A stretch of DNA of 64,000 nucleotides from an uncultured Actinomycetes bacterium. GTDB lineage: Bacteria > Actinomycetota > Acidimicrobiia > Acidimicrobiales > RAAP-2. The notes beneath the pieces are model-generated. The model did no database searches. It saw nothing but the letters and a program-made list of their open reading frames with translations, and had not been told where the DNA came from. Below, piece after piece: positions 34,355-43,183 of this stretch. Every line of letters begins with the position of its first letter. Within the stretch, counting starts at the first letter, position 1. A program made the translations under genes and the position numbers. The stretch lies in NCBI GenBank assembly GCA_903873775.1, contig CAIQPR010000013.1, forward strand, positions 1 to 64,000. The letters are read 5' to 3'.

Positions 34355-35161
34355 GTGGATGACGCGTCGGTGCTACATGGGTGGCCCGATGGCTCCGCCG
34401 TCATCGTTGCTCGCTCGGCGGCGCGCGGCACGGACTATCTCGTTCACGTCGGTGACGCCGCACTCGTACGTTCGTGGGCGTCGGTGAGCAAGGTGGCCGT
34501 CGCCTACGCCATGGCGCGCGGGGTGGACGCCGGCGTGGTTGACCTTGAGTCTCATGTGACGGACGGGGCGACACTGGCCCAGGTCCTCAGCCACTGCGGA
34601 GGTTTAGGGGCCGAACGTGACGATCCGCGCTACCCCCCGGGCACGCGCCGCGTGTACTCCAACGTAGGTATCGATCTCGCGGTTGCGTCGGTGACGGACG
34701 CACCATCGCCGTGGCTGCGTGACAACGTCTGGGCTCCCTTGGGCCTCTCGAGCTGTGAACTCGTGGGACGCCCGGCGGCGGGTGTGCACGGGTCTCTGGA
34801 GGACATGACCGAACTCGCGTTGGCCTGGTTGCGTCACGACAATTTGTCGCCCGCGGTGGCGACTGCTTTCACGTCACCTTTCGCCCCAACTCTCGCCGGC
34901 GTCGTTCCGGGATTTGGTCGCTTCGACCCGTGCGCGTGGGGTCTCGGTGTTGAGGTGCACGACACCAAGCATCACTGGATGGGCACTATCGCATCCCCCG
35001 CCGCATTTGGCCACTTCGGGCAGAGCGGCACCCTGTTACTCATTGATCCGACGCGATCTCTCGTGGTCTCTGCCGCCGCGGGATCGCCCTTTGGACCGTG
35101 GGCGGTCGCGACGTGGCCCGCCTGGATGGACGAGGTCATCGCGTGGTGCGACAACACATGA
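34355..35161 (+). CDS. Beta-lactamase-fold serine hydrolase coupled to glycosyltransferases
   Basis: 268 residues. Class C beta-lactamase / esterase EstB family: nucleophile motif SVSK (Ser43-Lys46), Tyr-x-Asn motif YSN (101-103), and a third-motif-like HFGQSG near residue 220. No signal peptide is evident, so it is probably cytoplasmic. The family includes D-amino-acid peptidases, esterases and transacylases. It is translationally coupled (ATGA) to three glycosyltransferases, which suggests a role in trimming or acyl modification of the glycan (inference). The frame is open upstream to 34166 over cofD, but the -10 places the start at GTG 34355. Confidence 0.8.
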   Translation: MDDASVLHGWPDGSAVIVARSAARGTDYLVHVGDAALVRSWASVSKVAVAYAMARGVDAGVVDLESHVTDGATLAQVLSHCGGLGAERDDPRYPPGTRRVYSNVGIDLAVASVTDAPSPWLRDNVWAPLGLSSCELVGRPAAGVHGSLEDMTELALAWLRHDNLSPAVATAFTSPFAPTLAGVVPGFGRFDPCAWGLGVEVHDTKHHWMGTIASPAAFGHFGQSGTLLLIDPTRSLVVSAAAGSPFGPWAVATWPAWMDEVIAWCDNT

Positions 35162-36171
35162 CAACGCCAACCATCGGCATTGATCTGTCGGGGCCAAGTG
35201 AGCCCCTCGGCAATTGGATGGACCTCCTCGCCGACGAGCTCGCGGCAGACGGTCGATACGACATTGTGCGGTTTCGAACCGGACCGGGTGCGCGTGGACC
35301 CGCCGAAACGCGACTCGCCGGACGACGTCTATGGGGTCCCGGGTGGCGCCGAAGTCGCGGACGCAAGATCGACAATCTTCTTCCGCACGTTTCGCTGGTG
35401 CACGTGGCGGGACGGGCCACGCCTCCTACGGCGCGTGTGCCTCTCGTCGTCTCCGTCGATGACCTGCGGCCTCTCCGCGACGACGCGCGCGGACGGCAGC
35501 GGGCCGAACAGTTGCGTCGAGCCGTCGAACGCGGCGCGCAGCTGGTGGCGTCGTCACGCGCGGCATCACTTGAAGTGCAACGCCATCTTGGTCTACTGCG
35601 AGAACATGTCGTCGTCGTTCCTCCCCCGGTGCAGTGGAGTGAACCGGTGCACGCGGGTACCGAACTCGTGGTCAATCTCACGGGACGCACGGATGAGTTC
35701 CTTCTGATCGCTGACGCGCTCGTAGCCCTGGCGCGTCGTCGAGGTGCTGGTGTCGTCGTTCTCGCGAGTTCTGAAGCCGAGGCCCGCATTCGTCAGCGAG
35801 ACTTGGATGTCGTCTTTCGACCACGTCGACAAGCCGCGTCAGCGCTTCGCGTTGCTCGCACGGTGGTGCATCTCTCCGACGGCGCCAGATTTCCGTCTTT
35901 CGCCATCGCGGCACTGGCCGCGGGAGTTCCGACCTGTGCCACGATGACGCCAGTGAATCGAGAACTTCTGGACGGCGCCGCGTGGCTCGTGGATGAAAAA
36001 GATCCGACCGACTTGGTGGGCGTTATTGAAGCTCTCTTCGAAGATGACGCCCGGCGAGCCGTGATGTCGGCCGCGGGTCGCTCGCGCGCGACGGACTTTT
36101 CTCCCGCGACGGCGGCGCGGTCCTACGCCGAGCTGTACGACACGATCCTTCGCCAGCGGGAGTGGTCGTGA
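35158..36171 (+). CDS. GT4-type glycosyltransferase (first of three)
   Basis: 337 residues, GT-B fold. The N-terminal domain begins IGIDLSGPSEPLGNWMDLL and has VHVAGRATPPTARVPLVVSVDD. The C-terminal donor domain shows VVHLSDGARFPSFAIAALAAGVP, in which the GT4 E-x7-E motif is degenerate, then AAWLVDEKDPTDLVGVIEALF. The weakened donor motif makes it the most divergent of the three. It overlaps the serine hydrolase (ATGA) and the next glycosyltransferase (GTGA). Acceptor and sugar are unknown. Confidence 0.75.
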   Translation: MTTPTIGIDLSGPSEPLGNWMDLLADELAADGRYDIVRFRTGPGARGPAETRLAGRRLWGPGWRRSRGRKIDNLLPHVSLVHVAGRATPPTARVPLVVSVDDLRPLRDDARGRQRAEQLRRAVERGAQLVASSRAASLEVQRHLGLLREHVVVVPPPVQWSEPVHAGTELVVNLTGRTDEFLLIADALVALARRRGAGVVVLASSEAEARIRQRDLDVVFRPRRQAASALRVARTVVHLSDGARFPSFAIAALAAGVPTCATMTPVNRELLDGAAWLVDEKDPTDLVGVIEALFEDDARRAVMSAAGRSRATDFSPATAARSYAELYDTILRQREWS

Positions 36172-37256
36172 CGACGCGCATCGAGATCAGTGTTGACCAA
36201 TTGAGTCGACCCCAGCCGGGCGGCATCGCCACGTACGTGCGAGGGCTTCTGGCAGGGTTGCGGGAAGTTGCGGACGACCGGGACCTTGTCGTGACCGCCT
36301 TGGCGCCCCGCGGTGGGCGGCGAGCCCTCGACGAGAGTGACTATGTGGTTCGGGAATCTCGACTGTCTCACGCGACGCTGACGCGCGCGTGGCGCCACGT
36401 TCCGCTGACCGTGTCCCGCGACGCCGACGTCGTTCACGCCACGTCGCTCGCGGGCCCCTTTGGGGGAGGTCTGTCGGGTACACGCCACTCCGTGGCTGTG
36501 CACGACCTTCTGTGGCGGGACTACCCGGAACTGTCCTCGCCTCGAGGGGTGTCCTTTCATGAACGACGTTTGCAGTACGTGCTCTCCCGTGACGAGATCC
36601 GACTCCTCACCATTTCTCCCGCGGTGGCGGAGCGTCTCGTGCGCGAGGGCCTCCCCGCCACTCGTGTTGCCACGGTGCGTTTGGGTGTGGCTCCAGCTCC
36701 CGCGACGACGCTCCGCCTCGAAGAACTTGCTCAGCGGGTGGGCGTTCCCGTCGACGACCTACGACACGGATTCACTCTGTGCGTGGGCACTCTCGAACCC
36801 CGCAAGAATCTTGAGCATCTCGCGGCCGCCCACGCACGAGCCCGCGAGGTAGAACCCGCACTCGGCCCGCTCGTCCTCGCGGGTCCTCGAGGGTGGGGCG
36901 ACGTGAACACGGGTGCGGCGATCACTGTCGGTTCGGTGACCACTGAAGTTCTCGCCGCGCTGCGTGCGCATTGTCGCATTGGCGCCTTTGTGCCGGTGGA
37001 CGAAGGTTGGGGACTGCCGGCCGTTGAATTCTTGGCGGCGGGCAGGCCGGTGGTCGTCACGCCGCGCGTGCCGTCGGTCGCCAACAACGCCGCCGCGTGC
37101 CACGTCGCAGGTACGGACGTCGACAGCATCGCCGTCGGTCTGCAGCACGCCGTTGCCGAGAGCGACGACGACGACGCTCGCCGGGCACGCGTCCTCTCCG
37201 TCTCACACTTGACGTGGCGCCAGTGCGCTCTCGATCACCTCGAGGCGTGGCGATGA
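36168..37256 (+). CDS. GT4 glycosyltransferase (mannosyl/rhamnosyltransferase-like, second of three)
   Basis: 362 residues. GT-B fold with the N-terminal QPGGIATYVRGLLAGL loop, VHATSLAGPFGG, VAVHDLLWRDYPE, the mid-protein LCVGTLEPRKNLEHLAAA typical of mannosyltransferases that use GDP-sugars, and the donor-site FVPVDEGWGLPAVEFLAAGRP (E-x-G-W-G-L-P-x-x-E). GTG 36168 has GGGAG 5 nt upstream and overlaps the previous stop. Together with the GDP-6-deoxymannose reductase downstream, a GDP-D-rhamnose or GDP-mannose donor is plausible. Confidence 0.85.
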   Translation: MTTRIEISVDQLSRPQPGGIATYVRGLLAGLREVADDRDLVVTALAPRGGRRALDESDYVVRESRLSHATLTRAWRHVPLTVSRDADVVHATSLAGPFGGGLSGTRHSVAVHDLLWRDYPELSSPRGVSFHERRLQYVLSRDEIRLLTISPAVAERLVREGLPATRVATVRLGVAPAPATTLRLEELAQRVGVPVDDLRHGFTLCVGTLEPRKNLEHLAAAHARAREVEPALGPLVLAGPRGWGDVNTGAAITVGSVTTEVLAALRAHCRIGAFVPVDEGWGLPAVEFLAAGRPVVVTPRVPSVANNAAACHVAGTDVDSIAVGLQHAVAESDDDDARRARVLSVSHLTWRQCALDHLEAWR

Positions 37257-38383
37257 GACTCACCCTCGATGTCTCCGCGGTGCCCCCGCGCCCGGCCGGG
37301 GCGGGTCGCTACATCGTGGAACTCGCCAAGAGGCTGCCGACAACCGACGACCGTGTCACGCTTCTCACGCGTCGGGGGGACGACGCGCGGTGGCGCGACT
37401 GGTCGCCACACGCCGGCATCTCCGCGCGCGTGCCCCAGTCGCGACCGGCTCGCCTCGCCTACGAAGCTCTCCGCGCGGGGCGGACGTCCCTGATGCGCGA
37501 GAGCGATGTGTGGCACTCGCCGCACTACACCATGCCCCGAGGAGCCAGTTCTCCCGTCGTCGTGACGATTCACGACATGACGTTCTTTACCAATCCGGAG
37601 TGGCACGAGCGTCGCAAAGTGGAATTCTTCCGCCGCGCGATCCGCGTGGCGGCTCGCGACGCTCACGTACTCGTGACGGTCAGCGAGATGACGGCGCGTC
37701 TCCTCACGGAACTTACGTCCACGACCCGTCCGATCGTGGTGGCCCCCCTCGGTGTTGATCATGATCGCTTCTCGCGGGAGGGAGAGAGGAGCGGCTCCAG
37801 TCGATTCGATCTGGCCACTCCGTTCATTCTCTTCGTGGGCACGCTGGAACCCCGCAAGGGAATCGACGTTCTCTTGTCCGCTTTCAGTGACGTCGCGTCA
37901 CTTGATCCTGACGTCGAGCTGTGGCTGGTGGGTCAGACGGGTTGGGGAGTGGACGCGGTGCAGGAGCAGATGACGCGGCATCCGTATCAATCGCGTATTC
38001 GTCGATTGGATTATGTCGACGACGCGGAACTCCCGCAGCTCTATCGATCCGCTCGCGTGGTGGCCTATCCGTCTCGGGGCGAAGGATTTGGATTGCCGGT
38101 TCTTGAAGCACTGGCCTGCGGTGCGCCGGTCGTCACAACGCGCGACACTGTCATGGCTGAGGTCGCCGCCGACACCGCGCGGCTCGTTCCGGCCGGCGAT
38201 AGTGCAGCTCTCGCGGACGAGCTTGCGCGAGCACTTGTGCTCGACGACGCCGCGCGCGAGCATGTGGCCGCGAACGCCGTGGCGCGAGCCGCGCAGTTCA
38301 CCTGGGAGCGAACCATTGCCCAACACCGCGAGGCGTACGCGCTCGCGCAGTCCTCCGCCTCATTCTCCCGCGACGTAGAGTGA
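37253..38383 (+). CDS. GT4 glycosyltransferase (third of three)
   Basis: 376 residues. GT-B fold: RLTLDVSAVPPRPAGAGRYIVELA, VWHSPHYTMPRG, VVTIHDMTFFTNPEWHE, LFVGTLEPRKGIDVLLSAF and YPSRGEGFGLPVLEALACGAPVV with an intact E-x7-E motif. The same subfamily as the preceding gene, probably an old duplication. ATG 37253 overlaps the previous stop (ATGA). Confidence 0.88.
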   Translation: MRLTLDVSAVPPRPAGAGRYIVELAKRLPTTDDRVTLLTRRGDDARWRDWSPHAGISARVPQSRPARLAYEALRAGRTSLMRESDVWHSPHYTMPRGASSPVVVTIHDMTFFTNPEWHERRKVEFFRRAIRVAARDAHVLVTVSEMTARLLTELTSTTRPIVVAPLGVDHDRFSREGERSGSSRFDLATPFILFVGTLEPRKGIDVLLSAFSDVASLDPDVELWLVGQTGWGVDAVQEQMTRHPYQSRIRRLDYVDDAELPQLYRSARVVAYPSRGEGFGLPVLEALACGAPVVTTRDTVMAEVAADTARLVPAGDSAALADELARALVLDDAAREHVAANAVARAAQFTWERTIAQHREAYALAQSSASFSRDVE

Positions 38384-38390
38384 ACTCACT

Positions 38391-39290
38391 ATGCGGGCGT
38401 TGATCACCGGGGGACAAGGGTTCGTCGGTCGTCACCTCGCCGCGCATCTCCACGACCTGGGAGATGAGGTCACCGTCATCGACATTGAGCACGACGTGAC
38501 GAATGTCGATGACATGCGTGACGTCGTCACGAGCACCTCGCCGGATGTTGTGTACCACTTGGCCGCCATTAGCCACGTCGGCACATCGTGGTCGGATCCG
38601 AACGCCGTCCTCAAAGTCAACGTACTTGGGACGGCATCGGTTCTCGCCGCCGCTCGCTCGGTTCCCGACATCACGACCGTGCTGGTCTCGTCGGCGGAGG
38701 TCTACGGCGTCGTAGACGAAAGTGATCTTCCGTTACGCGAGACCACCCCCGCACGACCGGCCACGCCATATGCCGCGAGCAAACTCGCGGCGGAAATTGT
38801 GGCCCAACAGAGTGTGCGCGGCTACGGCCAGCGCGTCGTCATTGCACGCGCCTTCAATCACATCGGCCCAGGTCAGGCGCCGACGTTCTTTGTGCCCGCG
38901 CTCGCGCAACGGATTCGGGCCGCGCACGCGAAAGGTCTCACCTCCATTGCGGTGGGGAACCTCTCGAGTCGACGGGATTTCACGGACGTGCGCGATGTGG
39001 TGCGCGCGTACGCCGCCCTCGCGCGCGACGGACAGTCGGGTGAGGTCTACAACGTCGCCACGGGAGTGGACTACTCCATGCACGATGTGGCGGACATGCT
39101 CCGTGACGCCGTCGACCCGAGCATCACGTTCGACGTGGATCCGTCTCTTCTGCGTCCCGTGGACATTCCAGTCCTGCGGGGCAGCGCCGACAAGCTGACG
39201 GCGGCCACGGGCTGGCGTCCGACGTTCACGTTGCGCGACACGCTGCGTGATGTGCTGAACGCCACGCCGCTGCCCTCTAACGAGGACTAA
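38391..39290 (+). CDS. rmd: GDP-6-deoxy-D-mannose reductase (RMD-type SDR)
   Basis: 299 residues. Extended SDR: LITGGQGFVGRHLAAHL, HLAAISHVGTSW, SSAEVYGVVDESDLPL, catalytic PYAASKLAAE. The segment AFNHIGPGQAPTFFVPALAQRI with VGNLSSRRDFTDVRDVVRAY is the hallmark of RMD, which reduces GDP-4-keto-6-deoxy-D-mannose to GDP-D-rhamnose. The partner dehydratase GMD is not in the window. It follows the three glycosyltransferases by 7 bases; a possible -10 TAGAGT (38376-38381) suggests it also has its own promoter. Confidence 0.83.
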   Translation: MRALITGGQGFVGRHLAAHLHDLGDEVTVIDIEHDVTNVDDMRDVVTSTSPDVVYHLAAISHVGTSWSDPNAVLKVNVLGTASVLAAARSVPDITTVLVSSAEVYGVVDESDLPLRETTPARPATPYAASKLAAEIVAQQSVRGYGQRVVIARAFNHIGPGQAPTFFVPALAQRIRAAHAKGLTSIAVGNLSSRRDFTDVRDVVRAYAALARDGQSGEVYNVATGVDYSMHDVADMLRDAVDPSITFDVDPSLLRPVDIPVLRGSADKLTAATGWRPTFTLRDTLRDVLNATPLPSNED

Positions 39291-39312
39291 CGACGTGGCG
39301 TTCGCGGGTTAC

Positions 39313-39771
39313 TTATTCGGCGTCGTCTGAGTCCGCGTCGTCGGCGACGACGGTGTCCTCGTCCGCCTTCGGCACGACACTCGCGCGCACCTTCGCGGTG
39401 GCTTCACGCGCCTGATTGACGGCGTCGCGCACGACCCCGGGGAACTTCTCTTCGATCGGGGCGATGGCGGCGTCCACCGTCTTCAGCGTCTTGTCGAGCT
39501 TCTCGTCCAACCACGCCGCGTGGCGCTTGGTCGCGACCGTCACGTCGTCGACGGTCTTCTTCATCTGCGCGGACACGCCGTCCGTGTCAACGGCGACATT
39601 GACGCCCTTGACGGCGGCGGACGCCTTCTGGGCGCCGATCACACCGACGCCAACGGCGGTGTAGACCACGTCCTTCGCCTTCTTCGCGACGGTGTTGGTG
39701 TCCGCAAACTCGCGGACCTTGGCCGTGGCCTCGCGACCAACCTTCGTTGCAACTTCTGTGAAATCTGCCAT
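39313..39771 (-). CDS. Helical Ala/Lys/Val-rich protein of unknown function
   Basis: 152 residues; not recognised. No signal peptide. Nearly the whole sequence looks like amphipathic helix with repeated patterns REATAKVREFADTNTVAKK and NQAREATAKVRASV, a short hydrophobic AVGVGVIGAQ (about 40-50), and a very acidic C-terminal tail ending DDADSDDAE. It resembles phasin-, apolipoprotein- or LEA-like proteins in composition, and a lipid- or granule-surface role is only a guess. ATG 39771 has GAGGAG 6 nt upstream; the frame continues upstream but the ribosome-binding site and promoter fix this start. It is divergent from the large GT2 gene, with a palindrome in the promoter. Confidence 0.75.
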   Translation of the reverse strand: MADFTEVATKVGREATAKVREFADTNTVAKKAKDVVYTAVGVGVIGAQKASAAVKGVNVAVDTDGVSAQMKKTVDDVTVATKRHAAWLDEKLDKTLKTVDAAIAPIEEKFPGVVRDAVNQAREATAKVRASVVPKADEDTVVADDADSDDAE

Positions 39772-39800
39772 GGGAAACTCCTCACTTGGGTGTGAACTTA

Positions 39801-39806
39801 AGTATA
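39801..39806 (-). promoter_or_regulatory. -10 (TATACT) of the helical protein gene
   Basis: A strong -10 on the minus strand, about 30 bases upstream of ATG 39771, followed by a leader with the GAGGAG ribosome-binding site. Confidence 0.55.
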
Positions 39807-39812
39807 GCAGAG

Positions 39813-39830
39813 TGCTAACTAAAGTTAGCA
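39813..39830. promoter_or_regulatory. Perfect inverted repeat (operator candidate)
   Basis: TGCTAAC-TAAA-GTTAGCA, a 7-bp perfect palindrome with a 4-bp centre, lies between the expected -35 and -10 of the helical protein gene and in the upstream region of the divergent GT2 gene. Bases 39810-39818 (GAGTGCTAA) also match one half of the CIRCE/HrcA element, but the second CIRCE half is absent. Likely a repressor site controlling one or both genes. Confidence 0.5.
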
Positions 39831-39871
39831 ACACCACTTGCGTGCATCCCCCAACTAGCCTTGTTTTCCTG

Positions 39872-42800
39872 ATGGAAGCCCGAGCTCCGGCGGTTGTAGC
39901 CGTCGTCGTCACAACGGGTCTGGCTCCTGGTCTGGAAGGCACCCTGTCGACGTTGGCGGGGCAGGATTACGAGGAACTCAGCGTCCTCGTCATCGCCAAC
40001 GGGGAGGCTGAAGACACCGTGAGCCGCGTCGCGGCGGTGGTTCCGAACGCCTTCGTCAAAGTCCTCGACGACAACCTCGGTTTCGCCGCCGCCTGCAATG
40101 AAGCGGCGGTCATGGTGCAGGGCGCCGCCTTTCTCCTGTTTTGTCACGACGACGTCCTCTTCTATGAGGGTGCCGTGCGCCAAATGGTGGAAACCGCCTT
40201 CCGCGGGAACGCGGGTGTCGTCACGCCCAAGGTGGTCGCCTACGACGACCCCTTCATCTTGTTGCACGTAGGTCAGGTGGTCGACCGCTTTGGTGCGGTG
40301 CACGAACGCGTGGAGCTCGGCGAAATCGACCACGGTCAACAGGACCTTGAGCGGGACGTCTTCGTGGCGCCGGGTGGCGCGACATTGATTCGCACCGACC
40401 TGTTCACCACATTGCGGGGGTTCGATCCGTTGATCCCCGTGCTCGGCGAGGACCTCGATCTGTGTTGGCGCGCCCAAGTCGCCGGTGCGCGCATCATGAT
40501 CGCACCGGCCGCCGTGGTCGCGCACCGCCAAACGGTGGCGTCCGGTGAGCGTCCGGTGAATGCCATTGGCACGCGCAAGGCCTCTCGTCGTGATCTTCTC
40601 CGTCGCCACCAGTTGATGACGGTCCTCACGTGCTGGTCGTGGGTCACGCTGCTGTGGGTGCTGCCTCTCTACGCCGCGCTGGACGTGGCGGAAATCATCC
40701 TTTCCCTCGTTGGTCGAGACACCGACCGAGCGGGGGCCATTGCGGGGGCGTGGCGATGGAATCTGCGACAGCGCAAGCACGTGCGGCACCGTCGCAAAGA
40801 ATTGGCCGCCATCCGTGTTCTCTCTGACGGAGACGTCGCCCGTCTTCAGGTCGGTGGTGCCACCAGGCTCAAGACCTTCTTCGTCACGTTGTTCCAGGAC
40901 GGCCTCGATAGGGCCCGCGGCATCCTGCCGCCCGTTGAGGTTGATGATGACACGCCGGCCGGCGAAACCGTGGGCGGCGTCGGGTTCGCCTCCGCGTTCT
41001 CTGAAGATGAGAGTTTTGACGAATTCGGCGCTCTGAGCGCCGTCGACGACACAGGCGTACGGAACCGCTGGGCGCGTCTGTTCACGGGCGTGCGCAGTCA
41101 ACTCGTTCTAGCGGGCAGCATCATTGTCTTGTGGGTCTTCGGCGCACGCAACCTCGTGGCGGCCGCGTTGCCCAATGTGGGCCGCCTCGCGCCGCTCGAC
41201 TCGTGGTGGTCGACGTGGCGTCACTTTTTCGCGTCCTGGTCCCCCAATGGTGTGGGTACGGGAACGCCGGGCATGCCGGGCTACGGCGTTCTCGCCTTCG
41301 CCGGCACCTTCGTCTTTGGTCGCATGGGTGTGCTCCCGCGTATGGCCCTGATCTTTGCGGTGCCCTTCGGCGCGTGGGGTATGTGGCGACTGCTCCGCGG
41401 CGTCGTGTCCAATCGGGCTCGTCTCGCGGCGGTCGTGGCCTACGTCGCCTTTCCGGTCGGGGTCAACCTGATCGCCCGGGGGCGTATCGACGACCTCGTC
41501 GTGGTGGCTCTGTTGCCCTTCGCTACGCGGCGAATTCTGTTGATTCTCGATGTTCCCGGTTTTCGACGAGACCCGCTCGCCGCGCCCGTGGCGTTCGGAC
41601 GTCGGGGATTCGGTGCCACGCGAAACGGGCACGTGCTCGTTCTCATGCTGCAGGTCGCCCTCATGACCGCGATGGCGCCCGCCTCCCTGATCGCGATCAG
41701 TCTGATCGTGGTCGCACTGGCGTGGTCGCAGTGGCTCCTCGGGCGACGATCCCCGCGTCTCGAGCGCCCCTGGGGACTGCTCGGCAACATGATCGGCGGC
41801 ACCGCACTCCTGTTGCTCCCGATGACCTTTGACACCATCGCCGCGGGGCGTCAAGCCCCCCAACTTTTCGGGCTCGCCCAGTCGCCGGCCACTGGTCTTG
41901 GCGTGTCCGCGTTGGTGCGAGGACTCAACGGGCCCTTCGGCGCGGGATGGGCGGCGTGGCTCCTGCCCCTCGTGGCCCTCAGCAGCATGGTGCTCGCGCG
42001 CGGGGCACGCCGAGATTTCGTCGTACGTTTCTCGGCCATTGGTGCCCTGGTTCTCCTCGTCGCCACGGCGGTGGAGCGACACTGGACCGGACCCTTCGCG
42101 CCCGACGCCGATGTGCTGCTCGTCGTAATCGCCGTCGTGGTGGCTGTGTTGGTATCGGGCACGGTGGCGGCGATTGAAAATGATGTGGCCGCGGCGTCCT
42201 TTGGATGGCATCAAGTCGTGGTCGCGCTCAGTGTTGTGGCGATGGTGCTCGCCGCTGTGCCGTTGTTGGCGGAGTCGACGTCGGGTCGCTTCGACTTGCC
42301 GACGATCGGGACGCCACAGGCCCTGGGGTCGATCGCACCGTCGACTCTCGGTGGATACCGGGTGTTATGGCTCGGAAATCCGTCCATCCTTCCGGTTCCC
42401 GGGTGGACGGTCGCTCCCGGTCTCGCGGCCGCGACCACCACGGACTCGATTGGGAGTGGCGCCACGTTGTTCACGCCGCCGGACGCGGGTGCGTCCGATG
42501 ACTTACTGCACGCCGTCGATGAGGCCTTGCACGGACGAACCGCTCGTCTCGGTCAATTGCTCGCCCCGTCGGGCATCTCGAGCATCGTCGTAATGACCGC
42601 CTCGGCTCCGAGCTTCGAGAGCGAGCAGTCCTTGACGACCGTCAACCCTCCGGCCAATCTGATCCCCGCACTTCGGGCGCAAGGGGACCTGACCTTGGTG
42701 ACCGACACGCCCGGTTTCTTCGTGTTTTCCAACTCGCTCTTCCACGGCATCGTCGCCGAGCGCACGGAGCCACTCTCGCCCTCGGTGACGAGTTCCGATC

Positions 42801-43183
42801 ACGACTCCATTGTCGGGTGGACGCCAGCGCTGGACTTTGGGTACCGCCAGGGTCACGTGACGGGTGGAACCTTGCTCGCCGGACTCGCTCCCAGTTCGGC
42901 GTTCGCTCTCAGCGTGGGTGGAAAGAACGTGGAGCGTTCGGGCTCTCTCGGGTGGGCGGCGACCTATCGCACGACCGGCGGTAACGCGGAATTGGTGTTG
43001 CACCAGCTGCCGCTCAACGGACTTCTCGCGGGCCTGACACTGCTGTTGTGGTTTCTCTTCGCCGCCGGCTTTGGTGTGCTCGAGCGACTCGACGGCGTCA
43101 CGGCGCGACTTCGTCGACGTCCGGTGCCCGTCCTGACCGAGAGCCTCGGTGCCGGTGATCCTGTGACGACGGAGGCGTCGTGA
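39872..43183 (+). CDS. GT2 glycosyltransferase fused to a large polytopic and extracytoplasmic region
   Basis: 1103 residues. Residues 1-250 form a GT-A/GT2 domain: VAVVVTTGLAPGLEGTL, VLDDNLGFAAACNEA, metal motif CHDDVLFYEG, and GEDLDLCWRAQVAGA. Transmembrane helices follow at about 258-285, then an acidic cytosolic linker (about 350-405), about a dozen more helices (about 415-790), and a final extracytoplasmic domain (about 800-1060) closed by one helix (LLAGLTLLLWFLFAAGFGV). Such proteins are conserved in actinobacterial wall-glycan regions next to GDP-mannose genes. I infer a membrane enzyme that both adds a sugar on the inside and handles lipid-linked glycan across the membrane. The stop overlaps the DUF5719-like gene (GTGA). 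Confidence 0.85.
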   Translation: MEARAPAVVAVVVTTGLAPGLEGTLSTLAGQDYEELSVLVIANGEAEDTVSRVAAVVPNAFVKVLDDNLGFAAACNEAAVMVQGAAFLLFCHDDVLFYEGAVRQMVETAFRGNAGVVTPKVVAYDDPFILLHVGQVVDRFGAVHERVELGEIDHGQQDLERDVFVAPGGATLIRTDLFTTLRGFDPLIPVLGEDLDLCWRAQVAGARIMIAPAAVVAHRQTVASGERPVNAIGTRKASRRDLLRRHQLMTVLTCWSWVTLLWVLPLYAALDVAEIILSLVGRDTDRAGAIAGAWRWNLRQRKHVRHRRKELAAIRVLSDGDVARLQVGGATRLKTFFVTLFQDGLDRARGILPPVEVDDDTPAGETVGGVGFASAFSEDESFDEFGALSAVDDTGVRNRWARLFTGVRSQLVLAGSIIVLWVFGARNLVAAALPNVGRLAPLDSWWSTWRHFFASWSPNGVGTGTPGMPGYGVLAFAGTFVFGRMGVLPRMALIFAVPFGAWGMWRLLRGVVSNRARLAAVVAYVAFPVGVNLIARGRIDDLVVVALLPFATRRILLILDVPGFRRDPLAAPVAFGRRGFGATRNGHVLVLMLQVALMTAMAPASLIAISLIVVALAWSQWLLGRRSPRLERPWGLLGNMIGGTALLLLPMTFDTIAAGRQAPQLFGLAQSPATGLGVSALVRGLNGPFGAGWAAWLLPLVALSSMVLARGARRDFVVRFSAIGALVLLVATAVERHWTGPFAPDADVLLVVIAVVVAVLVSGTVAAIENDVAAASFGWHQVVVALSVVAMVLAAVPLLAESTSGRFDLPTIGTPQALGSIAPSTLGGYRVLWLGNPSILPVPGWTVAPGLAAATTTDSIGSGATLFTPPDAGASDDLLHAVDEALHGRTARLGQLLAPSGISSIVVMTASAPSFESEQSLTTVNPPANLIPALRAQGDLTLVTDTPGFFVFSNSLFHGIVAERTEPLSPSVTSSDHDSIVGWTPALDFGYRQGHVTGGTLLAGLAPSSAFALSVGGKNVERSGSLGWAATYRTTGGNAELVLHQLPLNGLLAGLTLLLWFLFAAGFGVLERLDGVTARLRRRPVPVLTESLGAGDPVTTEAS

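Noticed and set aside
37190-37275. Tandem duplication suggested by RLTLDV appearing twice near the start of the third GT4 gene
   Set aside because: The first copy is out of frame within the end of the preceding gene; the nucleotide sequences are only loosely similar, so this is coincidence.
39810-39818. CIRCE element (HrcA site) upstream of the helical protein gene
   Set aside because: Only one 9-bp half matches; the second half at the required 9-bp spacing is absent. A different palindrome explains the symmetry better.
39815-41101. Open frame of 428 codons on the minus strand opposite the giant GT2 gene
   Set aside because: Shadow of the GT2 domain; no start context or homology, and it crosses the promoter palindrome.
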